From contig CM037874.1 in the NCBI GenBank assembly GCA_021292105.1, forward strand, positions 11,638,502 to 11,702,501: a stretch of DNA of 64,000 nucleotides, in the 5' to 3' direction. The position numbers and the translations under genes are program-made. Position 1 is the stretch's first letter. Every line of letters begins with the position of its first letter. The DNA is from Anadara kagoshimensis. Lineage: Eukaryota > Mollusca > Bivalvia > Arcoida > Arcidae. Under the pieces are notes generated by a model. The model did not search any database. It was not told where the DNA came from and saw nothing but the letters and a program-made list of their open reading frames with translations. This document shows, in pieces, positions 1 to 12,842 of the stretch.

Positions 1-681
1 TTTTACGAGAAGTGATGAAGTTGAACTTCTGTTCTACTGTACACAATATTAATAATGGCCAGCGACCCAGAACATTACCTATCGATAAAATCACACTGAG
101 TGATGAAGTAAAAAAAAACAAAACAACAGACAATGATATAAAATAAACTTTATTATAATAGCACATACAGCTCTAAACAATAAAAAGCACGTTTATTATG
201 CCCAGTCATATTATGTGCATATAATGGCGATTTTTATGTAACATAGAATATGGAACCAGGTAGTTTCGTTATGGAACAGGTATCTCAGATAAAATAACAT
301 AGAGTTGAAGAAATAGGTAATTCTGTTATGACACAGGTAGCTATATGCCTAATACTTGTAAAAAAAATTCTGACGTTGGGTGGAACGATAGTATATACCC
401 CATATATCTTAATGCTTTATTTAATTTCTGCCTGGTAGTGAAGGCATTTACAACTATCCTCGGTACCTTCATTTGGTCAGTGTGTGCAGCGTGATGGTCC
501 CCTTCTGCTGAAACGCACTTTAAGATTATAAAATACGTTTCGCATAGAACTGGTCAGTTAAATCAAGGAGGTTTAAAAAGACTATTTATATAACTGATAC
601 AAAACAATGTGATAAGCCACTCAACTGAGCGATAATTCCATTTTTTAATTCCGACTTTTTTAGTACTTTCAGTAAGAAATT
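1..681 (+). promoter_or_regulatory. 5' flank and putative promoter of the GH1 gene
   Basis: No coding sequence is visible here. A TATA-like string (TATTTATATAA) lies at 583-593, about 90 bases before the ATG at 682. That would leave room for a 5' UTR of roughly 60 bases if transcription starts near 620. The rest is AT-rich and unremarkable. The promoter call is inference from position only, and an upstream non-coding exon cannot be excluded. Confidence 0.3.
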
Positions 682-1441
682 ATGGGATATTTCATTGTGT
701 TTCAGCTACTAGTTCTTCTTTGTGTTACGTCGGTTAACTCCCAGGACGATGATTTTCTTTATGGACAATTTCCAGATGGATTCAAATGGGGCGCTTCTAC
801 CTCGGCTTATCAAATAGAAGGTGCATGGAATGCTGATGGTAAGTTTTTGTTGTAATGTTGGTGTTACTATTATTTTTATCTACAGTGCAGACCAATCGAA
901 AATATAAAAGTCCCACTTAGGTTGTCCAAAAGCTGCCAATATCAAGAATAAGTGTTACTTTCGACAGGTTGGTTGGTTAGTTGAATGTTGCTTAATGTCG
1001 CATTAGGAATTTTTCAGCTATTCGCGACGAGAACTATTTTATTAATCTCTATGGATTAATCTATGAACAATTTCGTGTATGCATGCGAAGTGCGAGTGTT
1101 TTATGGTCTGCTTTGTACTAGCACGCACTCAGGGCGACTTAAAGGTGCTGACTCACAGAGTCAGTACGCCGCAGACAAGCGTACCACTCCCCCAGTCCAT
1201 TATACTGATACCAGGTTAACCAGTAAAGGCCAACGGCAAGGAAAACTCACTTTCGCACATGTGTGGTCTGAGCGGGACTCGAACTCACAGCGGTGAGAGA
1301 CCCTGGATTTGTAGACTGACGTCATATCCATTAGGCCACCGTAGCCTACTTTCGACAGGTCTGTACTGTATCAACCTAAAATGATCTGATTACACCGCGG
1401 TGCGTTATCATTATCATCTATGTGATAGAGGCATGGATTAC

Positions 1442-1497
<56 letters not shown>

Positions 1498-4400
1498 AGG
1501 ACAGATCCGAGTGTGAGAAATTTGTAAATGGTCGTTGATTTTCCCCAGTCACTAAGGTTTTGTACACCATCCCTGAATTGGTCATGACAACTCGATATAA
1601 ACGAAAAAATCTTGACTGAAGCTTAAAACTGATAAGATACGAGCACACAGCGGTACGTCGTCATTATCATCTATGTGATATAGGCATGAATTACAGTGCT
1701 TCTCTCTCCGCCATTAGCATATGGTCTCACTAGGGACAGATCTTAGTAAGAGAAAAGTCGCCTAAGTTTGAATCATTCTGTAAGTTCGCTTAAGGAAGGC
1801 GAATGATTTCCTCCAGCCGCTCAGAATTTTTCCACCATCCCTGAACTGACCACTATAAAGTGAATGAATCTTGACTGTAGCGTAAAACTGATAAGGTGTG
1901 AGGACACAACATTACGTTATGTGATAGAGACATTGATCACTCTTCCTCTCTCCGCATAAGTTCGAATAACACTCAGGACAAATCCTAATGTGAGAAAATT
2001 TGTCAGCTTAAGGTCCATGTTTTTCCCCGGACACACAATTTTCCTCCACCGTCATTGAACTGATCATGGCATCTCAATATAAGTGAAAGAATCTTGGCTG
2101 GAGTATAAAACTAATAAGGTGTGTGGATCACACAGCATGAAGTTATGTGATAGAAGCATGGATCACACTGCCCGTCTCCACATAGGTTCGAATCTCACCC
2201 AGGGCAGATCAAGTGCGAGAAAGTTTTGTCAGTTCGCTAATCGTTTGTCGATTATTCACTCGGGTTTTCTCCACCATTCGATAACTGACCGCATTAATAC
2301 ATATATAAGTGAGAGAATCACATTTCAGTTTATCTTGTCAATCAGATTTCATTCATCATTGACTTCACAAATTTTATCAAAATTTCACCCAACAGTACTT
2401 GACAAATATCGCTCGCGTAATTATGTGAAGGTTGATCCCGAAGAATTAAGATACTTGTGTAACTGCGTTATACAGGAATATGTTGATCTTGGATGTCAAA
2501 ATGAAACACAAATAAATGAATGCACATACAGTACAAACCAGTCTAAAGTTTAACACCAAGCTAACAAAAACGAGTCGAAGATCGGCTGCCGAGTAGCTAG
2601 GGTTTGGATAGCTAGTGATTACTAGGAGATAGATAGCAGCTGCCGATAACCAGTGGAAATATATCTTATTAAGGGCCGAGATGAGGTCTGCTTCGAGTCT
2701 AATTCGTTAGTTTTGTGTTAAACATTTGACAGGTCTGTACTGTAATGTAAACATTTGTTACATATATTGAAGAACAGTTTAAATAAACTACGTTTGTATG
2801 TTGCTATCCATACATGCACCCGTTATCATATCAGTTTCAAATATACTTTGTACTAAATTAACTTTCAAGTAAAAAGTCAGTCAAGAATGCGTCCAGGTTC
2901 TATAATTAAAAATGAAAGAAAATCGAAGGTGGCCCAAAACTGTTATAAAATTAATTACATCAGTTTTACTACAAAACTACTAATGCAAACAATTATAAAA
3001 TTCACGGCTTTGAACAGTTGGTGCATGACTTAGTAAAATAAATGCATAATGTCTTTTGTATTTTAGGTAAAGGTGAAAACCTTTGGGACTATATGACACA
3101 TCATGGCTACATTAAAAATAACGACACAGGGGACACAGCCGCAGATAGCTACCATCGTTACATGAGGGATATTGAAATGTTGAAGGAACTGAAGGTAGGT
3201 GATCTAGATTATTGCAACTGAAACGTCAAATTATTTGACGATAAAATTCTGGAAAACCGCGTACATTTACATGTGTATGTGTTTTTTACTTTCTTGGAAC
3301 CAAGATAGGATAATCATAAAAAGAGAGGGGACAGATATCATCATCTTGCATCGTCTACAATGATTAGACAAAATCAGAACATGTTAAAGTTGAGTTTTGA
3401 TTAATTTGATCCATTTTGTGGTGCCATTTATAAGAATCAATCACTACATTTGGTGCCAGACAGGGATTTCTCAAGCTATGTAATTATACAATTGGTCCAC
3501 AACTCAGGGTTGGATCGAATATTTTAGATTGCATTATATTACACCAAAATGTTGTAGTTCAGTGTCACGTAGGTAACGTTGATACAGATAAGATATTATA
3601 TAAATATTACATTTCTGATAGGGTGACAGTCCATATTGTCACCCCGAGAAATTTCATTGTCAAACGAGGCGAAGCCGAGGTTGACAATGAATTTCGAGGG
3701 GTGACAATATGGGCTGTCAACCTATCAAAAATGTAATATTTATTTTATTATACCGATTGTTGATGTTAATTATACTGTGCAACCAAAGTATACTGGATTG
3801 AAAATCATGACAGTCAGCTGTCGTCCGTAAGCAACGTGTGAGACGCTTGTAGCATTTATCATTACTTTAGAAAAGCGTTTTACTGATTTAGAAGACGAAT
3901 GCGATCGAACCGCATACGCAGTTTTTCTGCGCATGTGACATTTTTCGTAATGTCAACCGCTCACGTAATGTCACCCTGTGACGTCAGATTTTCTGCAATC
4001 CGAGGGTGACATTAAATTTATCCAAACGCTTATTAACCAATCAGATTTCGAGAAATTTACAAAAGGTATAATAAACACAAATATCATCTCATTAATTTGG
4101 CCAATTTTGATCTTAAACGTTAAAAACAAATTTATGATGTCAAGGTAATCGTGGCACCAAACCTTCATTACCCACTGCTATTACGTTCAAGGCAAAGACT
4201 ATAGCTTTTCAAAATCAACTAGACTGATTCGTTGATTGATTTAGATATTATTCATTTCAGGTAACCAGTTATCGCTTTTCGTTGTCATGGACACGGATAC
4301 TTCCGGATGGATCCACAAATTTGATTAACCAAGAAGCCATTGATTACTACAACAAAGTCATCAATGAACTTCTAAAGGCTAACATTGAACCACTTGTCAC

Positions 4401-7400
4401 TATATACCATTTTGATTTACCTATATCATTACAAAATAGTGGTGGTTGGAAAAACAAAACAACGGTGGAATATTTTAAGAACTATTCCCGAGTTTGTTTT
4501 CAGAAATTTGGAGATAGGGTATGTATAGAGAATATTTTTCTTAAATTTCGAAATCTAAGTCAAACTTTTCTGAAGTTTAAGAGAGATCGAGATATCGATA
4601 GCTTGAGACCGACATGCTGCCGAGAGACAGAAAACGGCTGTCGAGATTTAGATAGCGAGTGTCCAATCCCGAGTTGAGCTAACCATACAAAAAGTCCCCA
4701 AAGTCCGCTGTTTACCATTTGAATGATTGTAACAGAGGTAGCGAGTGAAAGTAGCTAACAGGAGGTACTTACACTTCCGGACTACCCGACCTCACTTCCT
4801 GCTGGAAGTTCACCTGTTAATTTGCTAGCTTCATAGATTTTACTTTGCTTTGGGATAGTGGTTTGGACAAGGATTAGTTTGTTTGTTTTTGATTTGGAAG
4901 AAATGATTAGTACGTATATTGTTATGAATCTTCAACGAGTGCTTGCTCCGAATGTGGGAGGTTGGGGGTTCGAAACCCGAGCGGGTCTGACCAAAACTAG
5001 GTAGTGAGCGTATTTTTGCTGAGCACTCAGAATTCAGTAATAAAAGTTACCGGGTTCTTCAAAAAATACCTAAACTATTCTCTCGTGTCACGGTACGTAG
5101 GTGTAGCACGCTAAAGAACCATGAGAGCACTGCAAAGGTAAAAATTCTGCCACTCCATCTAAAACTGGTGACGTCTCGATATAAGTCAAACATGAATGAT
5201 TTATTAATTAATCGATCATGCTTAAATTGACACTGGGATATGTTTTAAATGAATTTTAATTTGGCGTCGCTAATTTAAAAAAACCCAAATTAAACCCTTC
5301 TGTATATTGGCAACAAACATTAAGGTATATATATAGTGTGCCCTGTGACACTTTTGTTTTGTAAGCATATTTATTTACATAAAACTGTAAACAACATTGA
5401 CCTGTCTGTTTGACCTTTCATCAGGACGGTCCACCCAGCATATGGGCAGTGTTACGTTTTGAAGGTAAAAGAAAGATATAATGTGCGGTTTTGTTAATAT
5501 ATAAACGGGTTAATGCTTGTGCTCCCTATACGTAAGGTCAACCAGACAGGTCAATGTTGTTTGCCTATACTTATGCATAGACGTGTTGTTGTATTGTTTT
5601 TTTTTTTCAGGTAAAAACTTGGTTTACTATCAACGAACCATCAGTTCTTTCGACAATGCCAACAGCAATTTCAGAACCTGGGGGAGAATATATTCGGGCT
5701 CGGAATTTAATTCTTGCACATGCTGGTGCTTATCGTATATATGAAAATGAATTCAAAGCTGCACAGAAAGGTAACACGTTTTTTATTCATTAAATTTTCA
5801 AATACATGTGAATAATAACATGTGTTTAAATCTTAAATAAGCAAGAGGAGACGAGAGAAATGGGCATAGTTACATGTAATGATGATGTTTTATGCCACAA
5901 TAAAGATACTTTCACTTATAACATAGTGGGGACCAAGTATTGGATGGTGGAGAGAACCTGCGTACATGGGAAAACCAACGAAGATCCAACAAGCGAACTA
6001 GAGAGGGCGCGGTGGCCTAATGGATAAAACGTCAGTCTTCAAATCCAGGGTCTCTCACCGCACGCTCGGACCACATGTGGGAAAGTGAATTTCCCTTACC
6101 GTTGGCCTTTACTGATTCACCTGGTATCAGTATAATGGACTGGGGAAGTGGTACGCTTGTCTGCGGCGTATTGACTCTGTGAGCTAGCACGGTAAAGTCG
6201 CCCTGAGTGTGTGCTAGTACAAGGCAGACCATACAACACACTCGCACTTCACATGCATACACAAAAATTGTTCATATATTAATCCATAGAGATTAATTTA
6301 ATAGTTCTCGTCGCGAATAGCTGAAAAATTGCTGATGCGACTTTAAGCAACAAGGAAGAATGGAATAAATGGTCTATGATAAAAAAAATAACAATTTATC
6401 TGTTGAATCACTTACCCATTACTTTTTACTGAACACTGTTTAAGTGCACATATCAGGATTTTTTTGTATATTAGCGTTCAGGTGTAACGTTCAGGTAATT
6501 TTGGGGGTACATAAAGGAGAACGATTATCGATTTTTGAAATAAAAATCGATAATCGGTTGTTTGATTAATTAATCGATTAACTGATTAATCATTGCCATC
6601 ACTACCTTTTAGGCAAAGTGAGTATTGTATTGAATGCTGTTTGGATGGAACCAAAAAATTCAAAATTACCAGATGATGTCGCCGCTGCAAACAGAGCAAT
6701 GGAATTCACTCTTGGATTATTTGCCAACCCCATTTATAATAATGGCGATTTCCCAGAAATAGTAAAACAGCGAGTAGCCAATAGACGCAGTGGTGCATCA
6801 AGACTTCCTCTTTTTTCAAACTTAGAAAAACAAATTATTTCAGGTTAGTACTATGTTGATGTTTGACCACATATTTTCACGAACATTATTCATGGAACAC
6901 ATCAAGTATAGACAAACAACTTTGACCTGTCCACTTGACCTTTGATTGAAATATTTATTTTGGATAAGTAAATTTAATAAATAGAGACCGCGCGTGTATA
7001 TTTCTTCTATATGATTTAAAGACTAATCATGGGCAATGTGTTTATGTCCTGACTATACCTATGTATTGGGTGGACCCTCCTATATGAATATTCCTAATAA
7101 AAGGTCAAACGGACAGGTCAATGTTGTTAACCCATATGCTATCAATCCATTTAGACATTAAGCACACTTTAAGGATCTGATGTAATTAGAGGGTGTGTTC
7201 AGGTTACCGATTGAAAGTCCGAGAATATCAATTAATATGTGATTTTAATTGATATTTGCTTTTTAATCGATGATTGATTTTTAATTCATTTCTAATTATT
7301 ACTTTGTGATTTGTAAAGATTGTACATACGTTGTTACCAAACCTCGCTCACAGATCATCATTAGGTTTTCAAAGGTAAAGCAAATGCTGTCAAACGAACA

Positions 7401-10400
7401 AAGTCATACTACTGTACCTTTAAGGATCTTATAAGTTTGCAGCATTCTTGAAAAAAAACCTCTCATTACACACTTCACAAATGAATAGGGGATCACTAGA
7501 ATAGCAATATAATTGTTAGATGCTAAATATTCGATTTTACTGAACATCATGACACCATAATGGATGGTATATAGATAATACAAATAGTGAAACCTTTATT
7601 GTATATCACATGCCATATCGTCCAGATACACAAATATCAAAAAGAAGACTTTAGTCTGATTTCGGTCGAGGACTGATATGACATTTCATATGGATTTTAT
7701 CATGCTATCTTATACTTAAACTTTCACCATGTAGAAACAAATGCATACAACAGGTACTAAAATGACAAAATTGGCCGAATCGATATAATTTTACATATAG
7801 CAACTACACTTCATTACTAACCACCTGGGTGGCTCAGTGGTAGTGTTTGGTTCAAGTATCCATGACTGACTAGATTAACAAGGAAGATTCTTTTCAAACA
7901 ATATGTTTATTTCTTCTTTGGTGATAGGATCTGCCTGTTTAGTTCTATTTCCTTTCCCCTGTTGTCTGAGATACTTCCGTTTTGACGCTAACACTTCTCT
8001 TACGTGTGAGAATTCTCGGCCTTCCATTATCCTCGACCGTCCGTGATTCGAGACTCTAATAGAAAACGAACTAAATTTGCTAACGCAACAAGAATTTGAG
8101 AGCTGAAAAATAGACAACTGATTTTTCTGGATAGTTTCACAGTAAATACCTAAATTTTGTCTTTAATGCATGAAATCGTCACTGTAGAGACGATACTCGC
8201 GTATAATAACTGAAAATAAAAATGGCCTCGAATCTTGGGACGCTCTCGATTTTAGGACGGTCGACGATATATCTATCACATATTCTTTCTGCTTCAAATA
8301 ACGACCGATACTAGTTTGCATAGATTTCATAGTATCAGGCTCGTATTCGCTGCCATCGTTCTTTACAGCCGTCATAAAAAATGTTGCTAATTGCATGTCT
8401 AGTTCAGGTGCGCTCAATTCTTCGATTTCCCTGGTTTCATTTCTTGTTGCAAGCCAGGTACGGAATTTGTTTATGTCCGAATTTGTTTTCCTTACTGTGT
8501 TGGGGTTTCGCATTTTTTCTATAAATTCATGCGTGCTTCTGTCAGGCGTTTCTCTGTCCATGGTCTGTCGTTCTATTAAGCCGCCCAAATCTAGCAATCT
8601 ATTTGCGAGAGAATTCATCACTCTCTCGCCCCTTTCATTGTTTACAAACAAACGTCTGCTCGGATTTTCCTCTTCAGCTAGGCGAACCGTTATGAACATT
8701 AAGGATGCAGCCCGAGGAGTTTCGAAACGATAAAGTAATTTGTTCCGAGTAGCCGGTCTGATATGCATATCAGACCAGCGGTGATATGGCTTTTCCGACC
8801 GGGCACGTGCGGTCGGCGATACGGATCACGTCATTTTAGCCGTGTCGGGGTATGCAGAAACTACGTAATTAGTACTAAGTATATGATAAAAACAGAATAA
8901 AACATGGTGAAAACCATATCATATGCCATATCAGACCTCAACCAATATCAGACCTCGGGCTAAAGCCCTCGGTCTGATATTGGGTTCTCGGCCAGATGTG
9001 GCATATGATATGGATTTCACCATGTATTATTCTCTATTTATCATTATTATCATATTTAAACACTCAAAAGTTAAGATGATCCAAAAAGACGTGTGATATT
9101 TTGGGTGTGGTATAGGCATTAGAGGTGTGACAAACATACGATAAAGATTTATAAATTTATTAAGAATTCATAATAAGTGTCTCATTTGTATTTCTATATT
9201 TCAGGATCGTCTGATTTCTTCTCTTTAAATTTCTATTCATCTCGATTAACGTCCTCAAACTATTCAAGCCGCACCGATGACTATAAGAGTGATATGGCCG
9301 TTAACCAGGAAGTGGACCCTTCATGGACTGGGTAAGAAACATTAACCTCTTGTCTGTGATTAAACTGGGTTTAGCAATTAATTACTGTCAGAGACGTTAT
9401 GTTTGTGAAGTTACGTCTTTTTCCATAGAAAGTCAAATAAATCTGAAGGAAAATTGATAATATTCACTTTCTTGTATCTAGTCGTATGCGCATCCGTATT
9501 CCTGAAGAAAGGAAAATGTTGGCACTACGGGATTTTACATGGTGAAAATGATGATGTTAACACCGGAAATGATGTCCTTAGTGACGGTATACGTCATATG
9601 CGCAATAGGGTCTGCCATTTGCCTGGATATAAAAAGTATTTCACTGTCCCAAACAGACCGGCTCTGACAGAAAGTTGCGATTTAAGGTTTCAGTCAGACA
9701 GGTTGAACTGTTTATGACATTAACAGGACAATAATAAACAAGCAAATTATAACATGGTATTAAGTTAATATTTACACTTTCATTTTGCACTCAAAATTTT
9801 TTATTATTTTTTTTACACGACAAGATGAGGTATTTTGAAATACAAATTTCAAAATATGCCACTATATTATTTTTATTATTATCATTGCAACACTAAACAC
9901 TTAAAACATTTAAATGTCAAGAGGTTGTCTGGGCTTTTGTTGCTTGTTTTGTTTGTTTATTGTTTCATGCTCTTGATTGTGTTGTCTTATGCTTAGTACA
10001 AAACTTCCTCTATTTCAAAGTCATATTGATCAGTTGTCAATACATGGCTAACGATCATAGTCATAAAGTAGTAAAAATTAGAAATATGAAATTTAAAACT
10101 GAACAACACCTACTTGACAATAATCAACGTAACCAAAAAACACGGAACAGTACTGATTGGTGACGGGCGCAGGACATTTCGTCAATCCTGTCTCACGGAA
10201 TAGGTTAAGAAAAAATATTGCTCAAATGTCTACTATATATTTGGAATTTCGCTCAATTGGGTTAAAATTCTGTCGCTCAAATGTCCAATACTTATTCACT
10301 CAAACGTCCAATTTTTCACTCTTTTGTCCCATGATTTCGCTCAAATGTCCAAAACCGTTGTTGACCGTTCTAGACAGCCAAAGAAGATTAAAAGGGCAAA

Positions 10401-12793
10401 CCCATACTGGACTAGATAATATCAATCATCCACACTAGACCAGCGACGGAGTTTATCTGAAATGTAATGTCTTATTTCAGGTCAGCCGTTGATTGGTTAA
10501 AAGTCACACCTTTTGGCATGCGTAAGATATTGAACTGGATAACAAAAAAATATAGCAATGTTACAATTATGGTGACAGAGAATGGTTATTGTGATTCTGA
10601 CGGGAAACTGGATGATAAAGAGAGGATAGATTATCTCCGAAATTACATTAATGAGATGTTAAAAGGTAAACACTTCTTTTTCATATAGTTTAGTTTTTGA
10701 GCTTTTACTCTGGGAATAACAACTGATGCAAGTTTGAAGTAATAGGCGAACATTTAAGTGTTTAAATATCATATAATTTTTTTAAAGTAATAGGTAATAT
10801 GTTAGAAATTATAGCCAATAACTTTTAAAAATTTGAAAACATAAACCGTTAAGACGGACACAGAATGATGACAAAATGATTCCTGTTAACATACAGTCAT
10901 ACCTGTCTAGAAAGGCCACCCGGCAAGAAAACCTGTAAAAGTGGCTTTTATGGGAAGGTGACCTTTATATACAGGTCCAAGTAATACGAATAAAGACCAA
11001 TTGGAATACAATTCTACTGACCTTGTTAGCAGGTGACCCTTATATGGATGTGACGTTTAAGACAGGTTGGACTGTATAGTGCTTTTCAAAATTGTGAACG
11101 TTATGAGGGCACAGACGAAAATACATCGTAATTTTTTATTCTATTTAGCTATAAGGTTAGACGGTAGTCATGTAATTGGTTACTCTGTATGGACGCTTAT
11201 GGACAATTTTGAATGGATGGATGGATATTCACTAAAGTTTGGTCTCTACCAAGTTAATTTTACCGATCCTCATCGGACACGCACAGCCAAACATTCGGCA
11301 ATGTTCTACAAACAAGTAGTCATGGAGAACGGCTTTCTTCCCGGATATCCGGGTTTAGGCGGAAGAGGAACCGCGCCTGGTTATGAAGATTCTTTTCTAT
11401 ATGGAGTGTTTCCGGGTGACTTTGTTTGGAGTTCTGCGACTGCAGCTTATCAAATAGAAGGCGGTTGGAACGAAGACGGTATGTTTGAGAGAGAGAGAGA
11501 CAGAGAGAGAGATGATTTTGATTTGATATCATTATTCTTTTTTATATATTTATTCATTTCAGATTTCAATTCAACTAATAAATATTAATGGTTATTTTCA
11601 GTAAAAGTTGATTAGAGAGAATAATTGTGTTTAACGTCCCAGTTAAGATCCTTTCACTTATATTGAGGTGATCAGTTCTTGGATAAAGAAGAAAACCGGA
11701 GTGCCTGAAGACCACAGTCGTCTCTCATGCAAACAGCAAATTGACAAATTTTCTCACGTACACATTGTTTCGAATCTATAACAGTTGTAATAAAAACAAA
11801 CAAACTAATCCATGTCCGAATCACAACCCAATAGCTATTTCTCTGATTTCATACCAAATACATTTTCAAATTTTCATTAATTTTCAGGAAAAGGACCAAG
11901 TATTTGGGATGTGTTTGCACACAAACCTGGAAATATGGATAATGATGCTAACGGAGACGTCGCATGTGACAGCTATCATAAATATGAAGAAGATATACAA
12001 CTTCTTAAACAGATGGGGGTATGTGTAAAGTTTCAGTTTTTTATAATGTTTATGTTAATTGGCATAAAAAGGTACATAATGATAAATTTTATAATTTTAC
12101 ATATATAATACATGTATAAATGCATATCAATAGACAGCAACAACGGTTATACACCGTGAACATTCAATAATAACAATACGTAAGACAGTTGTACATGGTG
12201 AATGTCCAAGTTAAGTAGTTATACCTTTTAACGGATAATTACTCGTGCATGTACAAATAGACACGTGTAACTTAAATGGAATATATTTCAGAGGAAGTGT
12301 TCAAAAGTAAGTGCTTTATATAATTTGATTTAAAGTTTCAGTTGTTAGAATAATAAAACACAGACATAACGGTTCATGTTCAAATCACAACCTCAAAAGC
12401 AAAGAAAAAAATGCAAAAACTGGCAAATATAATCACACGAATTTCCAGAATGGGTGTGATGCCAATTTTTAATGATGATCATTTTCCATTTTTTTTAATA
12501 TTTAAAACTAAAGTAAAAAAAGACACAATCATTAAAACTGAATACCAACGTATGCATAAAAAGAGCGAAACAATGATCTCAAAAATACCTCTTCAATCTT
12601 TTTGTTTAAAGACTTACAGAATTGAAACAATGTGTATCATTTTAACGTATTCGAAATTCACGTTCTCCACCTTGGGGAACATTCGACATTACATGTATAA
12701 TAACATGTGTCTACCCTTGAAAATGAGTATTCCCCATGATGTTGAATAAAACCAAACGTGTTCCTTAAATAGATGTACTGATTCGTTATAAAT

Positions 12794-12842
<49 letters not shown>

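Larger units (their letters stand above)
839..3066. other. GH1 intron 1 contents
   Basis: This 2.2-kb intron holds, in order, a minus-strand SINE, a (CT)n microsatellite and a degenerate array of about 230-bp units, each listed separately. Near 2580-2680 the sequence is rich in short repeats of the gatagctag type. I see nothing else from 2740 to 3066. Confidence 0.6.
682..11385 (+). other. GH1 domain 1 coding block (exons 1 to 8, first part)
   Basis: Residues about 25-480. After the signal peptide the domain opens with the conserved glycone-binding Gln in YQIEGAW. The acid/base Glu sits in TINEP (about residue 190, exon 4) and the nucleophile in VTENG (about 387, exon 7). The sugar-platform motif DNFEW is intact in exon 8. 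Two oddities are visible. The usual HWDLP is HFDLP in exon 3. Exon 4 is 160 bases against 184 in the other four domains, so the loop after NEP is eight residues shorter and the usual HNL is RNL. This is the most divergent domain. It keeps its catalytic pair but may have an altered aglycone site (inference). Confidence 0.88.

Noticed and set aside
1255-1346. Possible functional tRNA gene on the minus strand
   Set aside because: A and B boxes are present but the sequence is the head of a 377-base SINE with a target-site duplication; no cloverleaf acceptor stem is evident.
2083-2553. 156-codon open frame in GH1 intron 1
   Set aside because: It runs across diverged copies of the 230-bp array and matches no protein family; an accident of the repeat.
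9454-9717. 87-codon open frame starting with a hydrophobic stretch in GH1 intron 6
   Set aside because: No splice or polyadenylation context, no recognisable motif beyond a chance hydrophobic start.
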